From NCBI GenBank assembly GCA_029240075.1, contig JARBTQ010000004.1, positions 62,001-126,000 of the forward strand: 64,000 nucleotides of DNA, in the 5' to 3' direction. The notes below the pieces were generated by a model that was not told the DNA's origin, did no database searches, and was given only the letters and a program-made list of their open reading frames with translations. Both the position numbers and the translations under genes were made by a program. Shown piece by piece: positions 54,701-63,675 of this stretch. Numbering within the stretch: the stretch's first letter is position 1; every line of letters begins with the position of its first letter. Source of the DNA: Chlamydiales bacterium. Lineage in GTDB: Bacteria; Chlamydiota; Chlamydiia; Chlamydiales; JARBTQ01.

Positions 54701-55206
54701 TTGAAGTTGACTCCTTTTTTATAAAGAAGCTCTACTGCTAGTAGCACTACGTATAGGTCCTCTATTTGGCACACTTGATAGATGACTTGTTCCAAATCAG
54801 TTGTAAAACTAATTTCTATTTGTTTTGGTAGTAACTTAATTAGCTCTAAAGCAACTTTATATTTTTTTGAATCAAGAAGTTGCTTAATTGCTAATAGATG
54901 CGAAAGGTAAAATTCTTTTGCAACTGGGTTTGCTAAATCTTCTTCAGCAGGAAATAAATTTTCTTCAGCAACCTTATTTAGAAGCTCTGTAACGCAACGA
55001 ATTTTTAGGTCTTTTTCTCTCAAGCAGCGAATGACCTTTAAGATAGAGTGCTTTTGCTGAAAAAATCTCAAATTTAAATTTAAGAATTTTGTGACAATGT
55101 TTTTTAACTTGTATTCACAATTTTTATCATGCAATTTTTGATCTAGTTCTTCCAGAGAGATATTTTCAATTGTTTGCCATATAGGAAATGTAGTATTAAC
55201 ATTCAT
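51721..55206 (-). CDS. Large ankyrin-repeat protein, candidate effector
   Basis: This 1161-residue protein has an N-terminal helical region (about 1-165), about 14 ankyrin repeats between roughly residues 170 and 610 (cores such as NGHTPLHIACKRGFKNLVELL and DGNTPLHLACKHGHSQ), and a C-terminal half of unknown fold with a charged helical coiled coil at about 1030-1130. Ankyrin repeats bind proteins and, in intracellular bacteria, often mark effectors. No signal peptide or membrane segment, so type III or another leaderless route would be needed. The C-terminal domain is unrecognised and may hold an enzyme. Start ATG 55206. Confidence 0.85.
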   Translation of the reverse strand: MNVNTTFPIWQTIENISLEELDQKLHDKNCEYKLKNIVTKFLNLNLRFFQQKHSILKVIRCLREKDLKIRCVTELLNKVAEENLFPAEEDLANPVAKEFYLSHLLAIKQLLDSKKYKVALELIKLLPKQIEISFTTDLEQVIYQVCQIEDLYVVLLAVELLYKKGVNFNISFENGHTPLHIACKRGFKNLVELLVQNDCKIDIQDQNGHSPLHIAIIERHVEVALYLIDRMALMNIPDLTGSTPLHYACEKGEIALINKMLREGANIELEDNDHDTPLARAYKNDHHQLTVQLIKRLAEESNNGENPIHIIGKYNLPFLLYHFIDEEYDLNKQNEQLQQPLHYACARAHSEAVLAFLENGAQVDVPDRDGNTPLHLACKHGHSQICLYLIEKGAKINFLNSDNLSPLHLACRHQDLAFLLFEKNVQDENQRTILQAAYEIGDKNLITELHQREANLHICDQKGYTLLHIVCEKNHIDLVVELYQKGLSLEAQNMNGQTPLHLACIHKHYALVQKLLELGALAETQNNFQERPLHIASQLEDPLFLQLLLDKKANLNARNGKGETCLHIACKAGYAAIAKILLEKGIDILARDHKHNTALHSAYFEKKCEVIPTLLQYLIPNIQDVQDLVLLALKLSLKHQMPDHVLALIEEIYNGYQQDQNRFNSIKVTEVANTIIRKSQEISSIIKEYEDASLLRISLAKTNEDKQLPLLPKVATKLNLNFLLILFDRIDENGAIFTNDNEPITREELRQGLEHLIECVKIKNPKHYGVPKDYKPFYQKLETLLRHISHIFLQKLAAAKLPYFLHLDEFSKEDFSTQLTTDEIIYLQDLLQKIVELPLSTNLTIDFTFFDTLSPAQQLIYFLALGNSDCSAYILQLAEAGKHCGGRWITESLQLYTHLTEQNHPDYTLEQKIHASIDSYKSEIIMQMASEGDNENSAHEIQFYTKTLHSLGIAIPHAETMIYEDPYEYHGTKGRYQIAAQVIERFDRSFNIENIYKIAQEIGNAELKKLSENIEQKNSVIEALEEFCKNFYVCDDLQDKEVELKSQKKNHYILNLERLLHSHSEQETRVKDRIDKERNSELKQLLYQRLEGLKEEKAIIPRRAVQETNEWFWREKERLYENYLYYTDQKLIEIDEIKHVRTLTPTGVKALLLQFGFIQKR

Positions 55207-55632
55207 GTTTATACCAAGGGTTTAAGTATGCATTAAAAGTGAGTGAAATTTCATTTCAACAAATTTTTAAATGCAAAAATTAAGCCAATTGTTATACATT
55301 TCTGTCTATAAACTGTGATTTGTTTTTGATTTATTTTTTTATAAAGCTTGTTTTTAAATATATTATTCAATATTGATTAATTAAAGAAAGGTCTGGTGTT
55401 ATACAATGCGCGGCTAGGTTTACCTTTTTTCCGCCAGTAGAAGAAAACGGTCAAATAGCCCGCGCTCAGTATAATTAGCTCTTCGCTTAGATATGTTAAT
55501 ACTAATAGTCTGCGCTTTTCCCTTGTGCTATATGCTTCCGAGAGAAATTTGCTTGCTTTTTATGCTTTAGAGCGACATTTAATTAAAATTAATATACATT
55601 AAGAAAATTATTAAACGAGTTGAGGTCATAAT
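55207..55632. other. Intergenic region with decayed gene
   Basis: These 426 bases between the divergent ankyrin and zwf genes contain the relic at 55377-55559 and AT-rich promoter sequence on both sides. GAGG at 55622-55625 is the zwf ribosome site. Confidence 0.4.
55377..55559 (-). pseudogene. Degenerate gene relic, related to 14669-14790
   Basis: 60 open codons from stop to stop without any ATG. The translated segment (STREKRRLLVL, then FFYWRKKGKPSRALY) aligns with a decayed segment at 14.7 kb, also at DNA level. Possibly the tail of an insertion-sequence transposase. Confidence 0.35.
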
Positions 55633-57192
55633 ATGCATACGGATCTATCCAACGTATGTTCTTCAGGGAATGGAACGCATAACCGTGGTTCTAAAATGGT
55701 ATCACCGTGTATTTTGGTGATTTTTGGGGCTACAGGTGATTTAACAGCACGTAAACTCTTACCAGCTCTTTATTGTTTGTCACAAGAGGGACTACTTCCA
55801 TCTAACTTCGCTTGCGTTGCTTTCGCCCGTAGAGAAAAATCAGATCAAGAATTCAGAGAAGAAGCTAAAGAGGCGATACAAAAATTTGCTCGTATCAAAC
55901 CCACAAACACTGAAGAATGGGAAAAATTTGCTTCGAAGCTGTTTTACCACTATTCAAGTTTTGATGACCAAACAGGGTATACTCGTTTACATGAAAAATT
56001 GGCTCATTTAGATCAGCAGTTTCATACACAGGGGAATCGAGTTTTCTATTTGTCAACTCAGCCAAGCTATTTCCCAACGATTGTAGAGCACTTACATGGA
56101 ACTAAGCATATTTATGATCCTCTGTATGTTACAGATAAATGGTCACGAGTAATTATCGAAAAACCATTTGGTACAGATTACAATTCATCGGTTGCACTAC
56201 AAAAGCATTTATCAAAATTTTTAGTGGAAGACCAAATTTACAGAATTGACCACTACTTAGGAAAAGAAACTGTTCAAAACTTACTCGTGTTCCGCTTTGC
56301 AAATGCTATTTTTGAACCTCTTTGGAATCACCAGCATATTGATCAAGTCCAGATTACTATGGGGGAAGAGTTAGGGATTGGTTCTCGTGGTGCTTTCTTT
56401 GAGGAAGCTGGCATGATGCGTGATATTGTACAGAACCACGTTATGCAAGTTCTATCATTAATTGCTATGGAACCGCCGGTAAGTTTGAAAGCAGATGCCA
56501 TTCGTGATGAAAAAGTTAAGGTTTTAGCTTCTATTCGCCCGATTACAGCCGGAGATTGCAGCCAAAGCTGTGTTAGAGGGCAATATGGTCCAGGTTATAT
56601 AGATGGCAAGCCGGTTCCAGGATATCGCCAAGAGGAAAAAGTTAATCCACAGTCAAGTGTAGAAACTTATGTTGCGATGGAATTACTCATTGATAATTGG
56701 CGCTGGGCTGGTGTTCCTTTCTTCTTAAGAGCAGGTAAGCGTTTACCTCGGCGTATGACGGAAATTACCATCGTTTTTAAAGAAGTTCCTCGTATTTTAT
56801 TTAAAAGTATGGGCAAATCTATAGAGTCGAATGTGTTAACTATACGGATTCAACCAGGGGAAGGAATTTCTTTAAAGTTTAATTGCAAAGTGCCTGGACT
56901 CAGTCAGATTATTCAGCCTGTAAATATGGATTTCCAATACAATAAACACTTTGGTGTTACTCCCCCAGAAGCTTATGAACGCCTTATTTGTGATTGTATG
57001 CTTGGAGATGGAACCTTATTTGCACGTAGCGACGAGGTGCTAACTTCCTGGAAGCTACTCACTCCTGTACTTGAGTATTGGAAAAATACCCACCCTGGCG
57101 ATTTTCCAAATTATGCAGCTGGCACATGGGGACCTCGTGCAGCAGATGAGTTATTAGCTCGCCGTGGTAAAGTCTGGAGGCAGGTCGAGTAG
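55633..57192 (+). CDS. zwf: Glucose-6-phosphate 1-dehydrogenase
   Basis: This 519-residue enzyme oxidises glucose 6-phosphate to 6-phosphogluconolactone with NADP. The nucleotide-binding [11 protein letters not shown] is near residue 34, the active-site RIDHYLGKE near 202, and the C-terminal structural domain is complete. The first 21 residues before [11 protein letters not shown] are an extra polar extension; GAGG seven bases upstream of 55633 supports the long start. Chlamydiae keep zwf and pgl together as the oxidative pentose phosphate pathway. pgl starts 73 bases downstream. The gene makes NADPH and pentoses from host-derived glucose phosphate. Confidence 0.96.
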   Translation: MHTDLSNVCSSGNGTHNRGSKMVSPCILVIFGATGDLTARKLLPALYCLSQEGLLPSNFACVAFARREKSDQEFREEAKEAIQKFARIKPTNTEEWEKFASKLFYHYSSFDDQTGYTRLHEKLAHLDQQFHTQGNRVFYLSTQPSYFPTIVEHLHGTKHIYDPLYVTDKWSRVIIEKPFGTDYNSSVALQKHLSKFLVEDQIYRIDHYLGKETVQNLLVFRFANAIFEPLWNHQHIDQVQITMGEELGIGSRGAFFEEAGMMRDIVQNHVMQVLSLIAMEPPVSLKADAIRDEKVKVLASIRPITAGDCSQSCVRGQYGPGYIDGKPVPGYRQEEKVNPQSSVETYVAMELLIDNWRWAGVPFFLRAGKRLPRRMTEITIVFKEVPRILFKSMGKSIESNVLTIRIQPGEGISLKFNCKVPGLSQIIQPVNMDFQYNKHFGVTPPEAYERLICDCMLGDGTLFARSDEVLTSWKLLTPVLEYWKNTHPGDFPNYAAGTWGPRAADELLARRGKVWRQVE

Positions 57193-57265
57193 ATATCTTT
57201 AAAAATCTCGCTGACTACCAACCAGATTAAAAACGATAAAAGAGTCTAACGAAAGAGAAAAATTT

Positions 57266-58018
57266 ATGCACAATACATCTATTATTTGGAAAGATAACCG
57301 TCGTGTATTAGTCGCACCAGGAGATAGCACACTAACTTTACGTTTCTGTGCTGAGCATTGGTTACGCTCCGCAAAAACAGCAATAGCTGATCACGGATTT
57401 TTTGCTGTAGCTCTTTCTGGAGGAAGTACACCAAAGGCTATCTTCGAACTTTTAGCAACTCCAGAATTTGCTGCAACCATTGATTGGTCTAAAGTAAAAT
57501 TATTTTGGAGTGACGAGCGTTGTGTTGCACCTGACAATAATGATAGCAATTATAAAATGGCGATGAGCTCAGGTTTAGGTAGAGTTCCCATTGATCCTAA
57601 ATTCGTGTTCCGCATGCCAGCAGATAGGGCCGACCTACACCTTGCTGCGCAAGAATACGAACGTTTATTACAAAAAGAATTACATCAAGGAATGTTTGAT
57701 TTAATTATGCTCGGAATGGGCGATGATGGTCATACAGCCTCTCTATTTCCTAACACAGAAGGCCTTAGTGAGAAAAGGTATTCGGTAATTGCCAATTATG
57801 TTCCGCAAAAGCAATGCTGGCGTTTAACTTTCACTTTTCCTGCGATTCACAAGACTAGAGATCTTTGTGTGTATACTTTGGGGGAAAATAAAGCTTCGAT
57901 GCTTTATAATGTTTTAAAAGGTGAGTATTTACCGACTCAATTGCCTGCACAGGCAGTGGGAACTGAAGCAGTTCCTGCTTTATGGATTGTTGATAAAGCA
58001 GCGACTAGTTTATTTTAA
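57266..58018 (+). CDS. pgl: 6-phosphogluconolactonase
   Basis: This 250-residue DevB-type lactonase hydrolyses 6-phosphogluconolactone, the product of the zwf enzyme just upstream. Motifs seen are ALSGGSTPK near 50-58, FWSDERCV near 82-89 and GMGDDGHTASLFP near 149-161. Length is normal. An AAAGAGAAA ribosome site precedes the ATG. The gene is 73 bases after zwf and 25 bases before tsaD, all on one strand, so a three-gene transcript is likely. Confidence 0.95.
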   Translation: MHNTSIIWKDNRRVLVAPGDSTLTLRFCAEHWLRSAKTAIADHGFFAVALSGGSTPKAIFELLATPEFAATIDWSKVKLFWSDERCVAPDNNDSNYKMAMSSGLGRVPIDPKFVFRMPADRADLHLAAQEYERLLQKELHQGMFDLIMLGMGDDGHTASLFPNTEGLSEKRYSVIANYVPQKQCWRLTFTFPAIHKTRDLCVYTLGENKASMLYNVLKGEYLPTQLPAQAVGTEAVPALWIVDKAATSLF

Positions 58019-58043
58019 AGCATTTAAAGAATAGTTTATTTTC

Positions 58044-59066
58044 ATGTTAATTTTAGGAATAGAGTCCACTTGTGACGAAACTGCGGCGGCAGTAGTTGCA
58101 AGTGGAAAACATATTTTATCTAATGTCATTTCATCACAAATTGATTTGCAAAAAGAATACGGTGGAGTTGTTCCAGAGCTAGCCTGCCGAAGACATATCG
58201 ATGTTATTATACCAGTTATTAATCAAGCATTGAAAGAAGCTAACCTTTGTTTAGCGCAAATAGATGCCATAGCAGCAGCTAAAGGACCAGGACTATTAGG
58301 AGCCCTGTTAATAGGCCTTAATTCAGCCAAAGCATTAGCATTAGCTACGGAAAAGCCTTTTCTAGGAATCAATCATGTAGAAGCTCATCTCTATGCAGCC
58401 ATTATGCCTATCGTCGACCAAGTGGAATTTCCTTGCTTAGGAGTAGTTATTTCAGGTGGTCATACAGCGATAGTAAAAATTAATACTATAGGTGAATATA
58501 CATTAATAGGGCAAACTGTAGACGATGCTATAGGGGAAGCCTTTGATAAAGTAGCTATTATGCTAGGATTGTCTTACCCAGGTGGTCCAAATATTGAAAG
58601 GTTGGCCAAGGAGGGGTTTCCTAATAGGTATCCTTTCAAGCCTGGAGTTGTTAAAGGTAGCCCTTTCGATTTTTCCTTTAGTGGACTTAAAACTAATGTC
58701 TTATATACTTTAAAAGGGCAAAATAGCGATAAACAAGCCCCTATTGTATTACCTGAGTCAGAAAAGGCTCATATTGCGGCTAGCTTTCAACACACAGCTT
58801 TATCTGATATTGTTGACAAAGCTATTATTGCGGCTCATCAAACTCAGTGCAAATCGATTATTTTAGGTGGAGGTGTTAGTAATAACTTTTATTTACGTGA
58901 GCTTTTTGCTACCAAGAAAGGAAAATTTGAGATTTATTGGCCTCCTACTGGGTTAAGCTTAGATAATGCGGCGATGATTGCAGGTTTGGCTTATCATCAC
59001 TATCAAAAACGCCCTTATGGAGACTCTTTAGATCTTGAAGCTATGACTAGGATTCCTTTTAAATAA
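58044..59066 (+). CDS. tsaD: tRNA N6-adenosine threonylcarbamoyltransferase TsaD
   Basis: This 340-residue protein belongs to the Kae1/TsaD family that adds threonylcarbamoyl to A37 of ANN-reading tRNAs. It opens MLILGIESTCDETAAAVV and has the metal-binding NHVEAHL near residue 110, SGGHTAIV near 138 and GGGVSNN near 274, with Asp/Gly nucleotide-binding segments in order. Length matches bacterial TsaD. The partners TsaB and TsaE are not in the window. It starts 25 bases after pgl, so expression is probably coupled to the pentose phosphate genes, an accident of operon structure rather than a functional link. Confidence 0.95.
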   Translation: MLILGIESTCDETAAAVVASGKHILSNVISSQIDLQKEYGGVVPELACRRHIDVIIPVINQALKEANLCLAQIDAIAAAKGPGLLGALLIGLNSAKALALATEKPFLGINHVEAHLYAAIMPIVDQVEFPCLGVVISGGHTAIVKINTIGEYTLIGQTVDDAIGEAFDKVAIMLGLSYPGGPNIERLAKEGFPNRYPFKPGVVKGSPFDFSFSGLKTNVLYTLKGQNSDKQAPIVLPESEKAHIAASFQHTALSDIVDKAIIAAHQTQCKSIILGGGVSNNFYLRELFATKKGKFEIYWPPTGLSLDNAAMIAGLAYHHYQKRPYGDSLDLEAMTRIPFK

Positions 59067-59167
59067 ACCAGATGCGGCTTATTTACCTAAAAACACCCCT
59101 TTTCCCCTTTACCTTTTAATCGTGGCAGCTATACTGAGGCTATATAAAAAAACAGAGGATATAGGGG

Positions 59168-60808
59168 ATGTCTGCAACCCGTAAGAAAATTTTACAACTT
59201 GTTCTCTTAATTAATATAGCATTGACAGCTTTATTTGCTGGTTATTCTATTCCACAGATGGAAAAGTCAGCACAAAATATGATTCATAATAAGTTGTTAA
59301 ACGCAGCATATAGTGTTTTTGCAATGCTTAGACCTAATTATTTTGAATTAGCTTATGCTAATTTGAATCAAGAAGGGGAGATCGCTACTAATTTAGAAGA
59401 ACATACTAAAATAGATCAGTATATTCAAGATACGTCGTTAGCTTTTGCTTATACTTTAGTTAAGAAAGACAATAAACTTTTTGTGGCATCCCGCTCTTTA
59501 TTGTTTGATGTTTTAAGTTTGCAGAAAGATCCAAAAGGATTAGAGGTAACAACTAATTTAACTCAAATTTTGCAACCATCCTTTGAGCATCAAGTTACAC
59601 AGTTTTTAAATATAAGCTACCACAACAATAAATTCAGTACGATTGTACTACCAGTATATAGTAGCAATGGGGACTGTTTCCTGATTGCGATAGGTTTACA
59701 AACAGAGCTACTAACACAGCAAATCTTGAACTCCACTTTCAAAAGAATAGCCCTTCTCTTTTCATTACTGTTTGTATGTAGTTTTTTAATCTTAGCTTAT
59801 GTCACTAAAAAAATAGGAGCTCCTATAAATGAACTCAATAATATTATAAAATTATTAATTAAAAATAGGTTCAGACTTACACCTAAAGAACAATATGCTT
59901 TAAGTAAACTAGAAAAGACTTATCATAAAGAAATTTATCTTCTTGTCCAGGCGTTTCAAAGACTAGCTAAGGAGTTGCAATATCATCTCAAGCAGTTGAA
60001 TGAAGTAAAAACAACTAAGGAAAAGATTGAGGATGAATTACAGGTAGCACAACATATTCAAATGAGTTTGTTACCGAGCGTAGGAGCTGCATTTCCTTCA
60101 CACCCACGTTTTGATTTATATGCAATCTTACAACCTGCACAAGAGGTTGGAGGTGATATGTATGACTTTTTCCTTTTGGACAAGGATAATCTTGTTTTTA
60201 TGGTTGGGGACGTTTCAGGAAAGGGGGCTCCAGCTGCTATTTTCATGGTAGTTGCCAAAACTCTTATTAAAGCTCGCTCTGTACCAGGATTAACAGCAGG
60301 GGAAATACTTACTAGAGTTAATAACGATTTATGCGCAGAGATTCATTCAGACATGTTTGTAAGCATGTTTCTTGGAGTGTTAAACGCTGAAAGTGGCTCT
60401 TTAGAATATAGCATTGCGGGGCATAATCCACCTTATTATTTAGCAGCGACAGGACGTATCACTTCTTTAAAAAGTCATGCACAGCCAGCTTTAGGCTTAA
60501 TACCAGAAGTTACTTATCACAATTTATCTATTCAACTTAAAGCGGAAGATAAACTTTTCCTTTATACAAATATTCCCAACGAGGCAAGAAGCCCAGAAGG
60601 GAAGTTCTATACTTATGAAGACTTAGAGAATGCTCTATTTAAGTTAGCTAGCCTTTCTGCTCGCCAGATTGCAAAAGGGGTAATGCAAGATGTAAAAAAT
60701 TTTACTGATGATAAGCCTCAGTCTGACGATATTACCGTATTTGGACTACACTATAAAGGCATTGAGACTAAAGTTAATAAGAGAGAAAGGATAGCTTCTG
60801 GGAAATAG
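59168..60808 (+). CDS. RsbU/SpoIIE-type serine phosphatase, membrane-bound
   Basis: This 546-residue protein has an N-terminal membrane helix (about 9-27), an extracytoplasmic sensor region (about 30-190), a second helix (about 192-215), a HAMP-like linker and a C-terminal PP2C_2 domain (about 320-536). Metal-binding Asps are seen in GGDMYDF near 328, GDVSGKG near 348 and SDDITVF near 519. The usual TDG motif near 467 reads TNIPNEA, so one acidic ligand appears to be lost and activity could be reduced. Chlamydial RsbU dephosphorylates anti-anti-sigma factors in sigma regulation; a similar role is likely. Located 101 bases after tsaD. Confidence 0.85.
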   Translation: MSATRKKILQLVLLINIALTALFAGYSIPQMEKSAQNMIHNKLLNAAYSVFAMLRPNYFELAYANLNQEGEIATNLEEHTKIDQYIQDTSLAFAYTLVKKDNKLFVASRSLLFDVLSLQKDPKGLEVTTNLTQILQPSFEHQVTQFLNISYHNNKFSTIVLPVYSSNGDCFLIAIGLQTELLTQQILNSTFKRIALLFSLLFVCSFLILAYVTKKIGAPINELNNIIKLLIKNRFRLTPKEQYALSKLEKTYHKEIYLLVQAFQRLAKELQYHLKQLNEVKTTKEKIEDELQVAQHIQMSLLPSVGAAFPSHPRFDLYAILQPAQEVGGDMYDFFLLDKDNLVFMVGDVSGKGAPAAIFMVVAKTLIKARSVPGLTAGEILTRVNNDLCAEIHSDMFVSMFLGVLNAESGSLEYSIAGHNPPYYLAATGRITSLKSHAQPALGLIPEVTYHNLSIQLKAEDKLFLYTNIPNEARSPEGKFYTYEDLENALFKLASLSARQIAKGVMQDVKNFTDDKPQSDDITVFGLHYKGIETKVNKRERIASGK

Positions 60809-60860
60809 TCTTTAATTATGAATGATTTAAGCGCAGATTGTTCTTATTTATGGAAAAGTA

Positions 60861-60888
60861 TTGCAGTAAATAGGATAAAATGTATAAT
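60861..60888 (+). promoter_or_regulatory. Promoter of tRNA-Arg
   Basis: TTGCAG (60861-60866), a 16-base spacer and TATAAT (60883-60888), 26 bases before the mature tRNA start. Good match to the vegetative consensus. Confidence 0.6.
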
Positions 60889-60914
60889 TAATCGCATCAT
60901 CACCTTAAAATAAT

Positions 60915-60988
60915 GCACTGGTAGCTCAATTGGATAGAGTACCCGGCTACGAACCGGGCGGTTAGAGGTTCAAATCCTCTCCGGTGCA
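60915..60988 (+). tRNA. tRNA-Arg (anticodon ACG)
   Basis: A 74-base cloverleaf: acceptor GCACTGG pairs with CCGGTGC, the anticodon stem CCCGG/CCGGG encloses CTACGAA with anticodon ACG, and the T arm is GAGGTTCAAATCCTC. ACG is normally deaminated to ICG to read CGU, CGC and CGA. The 3' CCA is not encoded. A terminator follows after six bases. Confidence 0.97.
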
Positions 60989-60994
60989 AAATTA

Positions 60995-61023
60995 AGCCAA
61001 GCTTTAAAAAGCTTGGCTTTTTT
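60995..61023. terminator. Bidirectional rho-independent terminator
   Basis: Perfect 11-bp stem AGCCAAGCTTT (60995-61005) and AAAGCTTGGCT (61008-61018) with a two-base loop and a T run (61019-61023). It ends the tRNA transcript and, on the minus strand with an AATTTT tail, may also end the fliD transcript coming from 61115. Confidence 0.85.
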
Positions 61024-61114
61024 ACTTTTAGCGATTCCTTAATTTTATTAGATTTGTGCCAAATATAGCTTTTTAAACAATCTAACAAGAGAAATGGCTT
61101 TGAATCTTTATTAC

Positions 61115-62911
61115 TTACTTACCAGGGCTTGTCAAACCTGATAAAACTTGACCCGCACCTTGTCCTTTAGCCATCGCATTTTCCATTTCTGAAAACTTTT
61201 TAACAAGAGCTTCTTCTTCGCGTGCCATTTTGACCTTTTTATCGTAGATTTGCTCTTGTAGCCTGATATTTTCATTTTTAATGCTGGGAATTTTTGTGCT
61301 ACTAATAGAGCGCGTTCTTTCGATTGATAAACCTACTCTTATGTGACTATCTAGCCAATTATATAGTCGATTAGCAATACCAAGATGTTGCGGCTGTACA
61401 ATCTTGTCATAATCAGTTAAGACTGTAGTCACCAATTGTTCAGGGTCATTTTTAATAAATATTCTTTGTACAAGCTCAAAATTTGTATTGATAGACGTTT
61501 CCAGCTTGGACTGGTCAATTTTGATCTCTCCCCCAATTCCGCCACCTGTCATTCCTCCTACATTTAAGCCAATACTTGAAATTGAGGCAATGTCGAGCTT
61601 AGCAACAGCTCCTGCTGCCACTGGATTTTTAAGTGGGGGGCTAATAAAGATACTTGCAGTCCCTGCTCCTGTTATATTTGAGGAAGTCACCAAAGTGTAA
61701 ATATTAGGATTCCCTGTAACGGGATCATTGTCCCCAGCAATTATAAAACGATCTCCCTCAGCAAGCGTTTCGTTCCCATTAACCTGTGGATTTAAACCTG
61801 TAATATCGATCGAAGTTGCTCCGGCGGCGGCAGGATTTTGAATAGTAGAACTAGTAGCTGCTTTAGTCGTTTTATTCCAAGACCAATTACATGAGCCCAT
61901 ATGAACCCCAAATGTAGTCATACGACGTAATTCACTGTAAATCTCTTTTAGCAATGGGTCGGAGGTAAAGGGGCCTGTCTTATCCTCTTCATTCATTTTA
62001 AATTCACGCAGTGTTTTAACTAAATTCAAGGTTTCATTATAGCTTTCAACAAAGCTAGTAACTGCTTGTACAATTTTGGAGGTATTAGGAGCTATAGTCA
62101 AAGTCGCTGTACCAGTACTTTTAGCTATCAATGTTACACCCGTTAAAGCACTAGTTAAGGTGTTGCTTGAATTGCTTATAGATACTCCGCCAATGCTGCC
62201 TGCAAAATCAGTACCACTTGTTGCCGTATTTGCTGGGAGTATGGTGCCTGCCGCATTAATGATTCCTAGCGACTGTAATATACCATCCGGATCGTCACCA
62301 GGAACTGTGAAGTTAGTGGCAGGAGTTCCATGAATAAATTGCGAAGCTCCAGTTACTTTAGTGCTTAATACTAAACGGTTAGCAATAACTTGAGCTGTGA
62401 CTTCGCTACCACTTGTAAATGTTCCATTATTGATAGCATCAGCCATATCTTGTAGACTTTCGCCAATACCACTAAAAGAAATTGTGGCTCCATTGATCTT
62501 CACAGTTCCAGGTGTAAGATTAGCAAAGCTACTCGATTGCTGATTGCTATAAATGCAATGAGGTTTTGCAAGTGTAGAGGTAACAACTGCATATGTTCCA
62601 GCTAAAGCGCCACTAGAGGCAGTCGCTGTAAAAATGGTTTCGTCTGAGCTGGTAGCTCCCAAAGAACCTAAAAGGCTATTGCTGCTCGCTTGGTCCCCTT
62701 TTAACACTTTAACAGTGTCAGCTAAGCTTTCCAAAGTTTTCGAGAGACCTTGCCATTGTTGAATTTTATCTAGATTTAAGGCTTGTTTATCTTCAATTTT
62801 TTTGATATCTTTTTGCTTAACAGCAAGTATTTGATCGATAATACCTTTTGTATCAAAGCCTGAGGTCATCCCTCCCATTCGAATTTTACCAGATCCTACT
62901 TCGTCAACCAT
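61115..62911 (-). CDS. fliD: Flagellar hook-associated protein 2 (filament cap) FliD
   Basis: This 598-residue protein is a clear FliD. The N-terminal domain begins with GMTSGFDTKGIIDQILAVK near residues 14-32 (FliD_N), followed by Ser/Thr/Ala-rich variable domains (about 70-300), and the C-terminal FliD_C with the SLD-like EIKIDQSKLETSI near 465-477 and the final coiled coil with KMAREEEALVKKFSEMENAMAK. FliD caps the growing filament and guides flagellin folding. It is a little longer than E. coli FliD (468) because of insertions in the surface domains. No other filament gene is next to it. It is a stand-alone gene, so other flagellar genes, if any, lie elsewhere. Confidence 0.88.
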   Translation of the reverse strand: MVDEVGSGKIRMGGMTSGFDTKGIIDQILAVKQKDIKKIEDKQALNLDKIQQWQGLSKTLESLADTVKVLKGDQASSNSLLGSLGATSSDETIFTATASSGALAGTYAVVTSTLAKPHCIYSNQQSSSFANLTPGTVKINGATISFSGIGESLQDMADAINNGTFTSGSEVTAQVIANRLVLSTKVTGASQFIHGTPATNFTVPGDDPDGILQSLGIINAAGTILPANTATSGTDFAGSIGGVSISNSSNTLTSALTGVTLIAKSTGTATLTIAPNTSKIVQAVTSFVESYNETLNLVKTLREFKMNEEDKTGPFTSDPLLKEIYSELRRMTTFGVHMGSCNWSWNKTTKAATSSTIQNPAAAGATSIDITGLNPQVNGNETLAEGDRFIIAGDNDPVTGNPNIYTLVTSSNITGAGTASIFISPPLKNPVAAGAVAKLDIASISSIGLNVGGMTGGGIGGEIKIDQSKLETSINTNFELVQRIFIKNDPEQLVTTVLTDYDKIVQPQHLGIANRLYNWLDSHIRVGLSIERTRSISSTKIPSIKNENIRLQEQIYDKKVKMAREEEALVKKFSEMENAMAKGQGAGQVLSGLTSPGK

Positions 62912-63096
62912 CTCTGCTTTTTCCCCTTCTTACTTGTAATGCTACCTAGTATTTTTCAACTTATATTTTTTTCTTAACTCCATCCTATTTTTTTCACCAC
63001 ACATTTTTTGATGAAAATCGATTAGTTGACAGTTAATAATTTTGGAAAACACATAAAGAAAATACAGGGGAGCTTCTAAGTATAGAAAAACTTATG

Positions 63097-63675
63097 TCAC
63101 GCATCACTATGGAACATAAAGTACGCAGTAGGAATAGTAAGTCCAAACAAACTACAACAGGCGATAGCTGCTATTTTAAAAAAACGCTTTGATTGCGTTT
63201 GCTCTTTTATTGATAGCTGACGATTGTGTGATATAGTGATACTAGATTTGATATTTATAGAAATTTCTAAATCATTTTTTTCAATAACTAGCTCTGAATT
63301 ATCTATCTCTACAGTTGTAGAATTTGCTGATAAGGTATCGATTTCTGATATTGAATTTGTCATTATGCTATCGGTATAAACTGTTGACGGTGACACTAAA
63401 GAATCACTTGATGTAGTAGGACTGCTAATAGAACCCTCTGCTTCTAAAGATTCGTTAGAGTTTGTTACTTTACTCAACGGATAATTCTCTGCATGCTCTT
63501 TTAAACTAATTAAACCATATATTTTCCGCTGTACTAATTCTGCAAATGCCTCTTCATATTCAGGTTTTTGGTCATCGAGAGAAAGGCTATTGTCATAGAA
63601 AGGATCCGTAATTGTCATATGGTGTTTGAAATAAGGATTATCCATTGGATTGGGAGTTGATAATGGTGTATTCAT
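63097..63675 (-). CDS. Unknown tail-anchored 192-residue protein
   Basis: No family recognised. The protein is acidic and Ser/Thr/Asn-rich over residues 1-160, probably largely disordered, then ends with a single hydrophobic helix (about 170-188, IAAIACCSLFGLTIPTAYFMF) and four polar residues. This is a tail-anchored topology: the bulk would face the cytosol, or the host cytosol if secreted into a host membrane. It is divergent from dnaG and lies 185 bases upstream of fliD on the same strand, with no clear terminator between. Confidence 0.6.
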   Translation of the reverse strand: MNTPLSTPNPMDNPYFKHHMTITDPFYDNSLSLDDQKPEYEEAFAELVQRKIYGLISLKEHAENYPLSKVTNSNESLEAEGSISSPTTSSDSLVSPSTVYTDSIMTNSISEIDTLSANSTTVEIDNSELVIEKNDLEISINIKSSITISHNRQLSIKEQTQSKRFFKIAAIACCSLFGLTIPTAYFMFHSDA

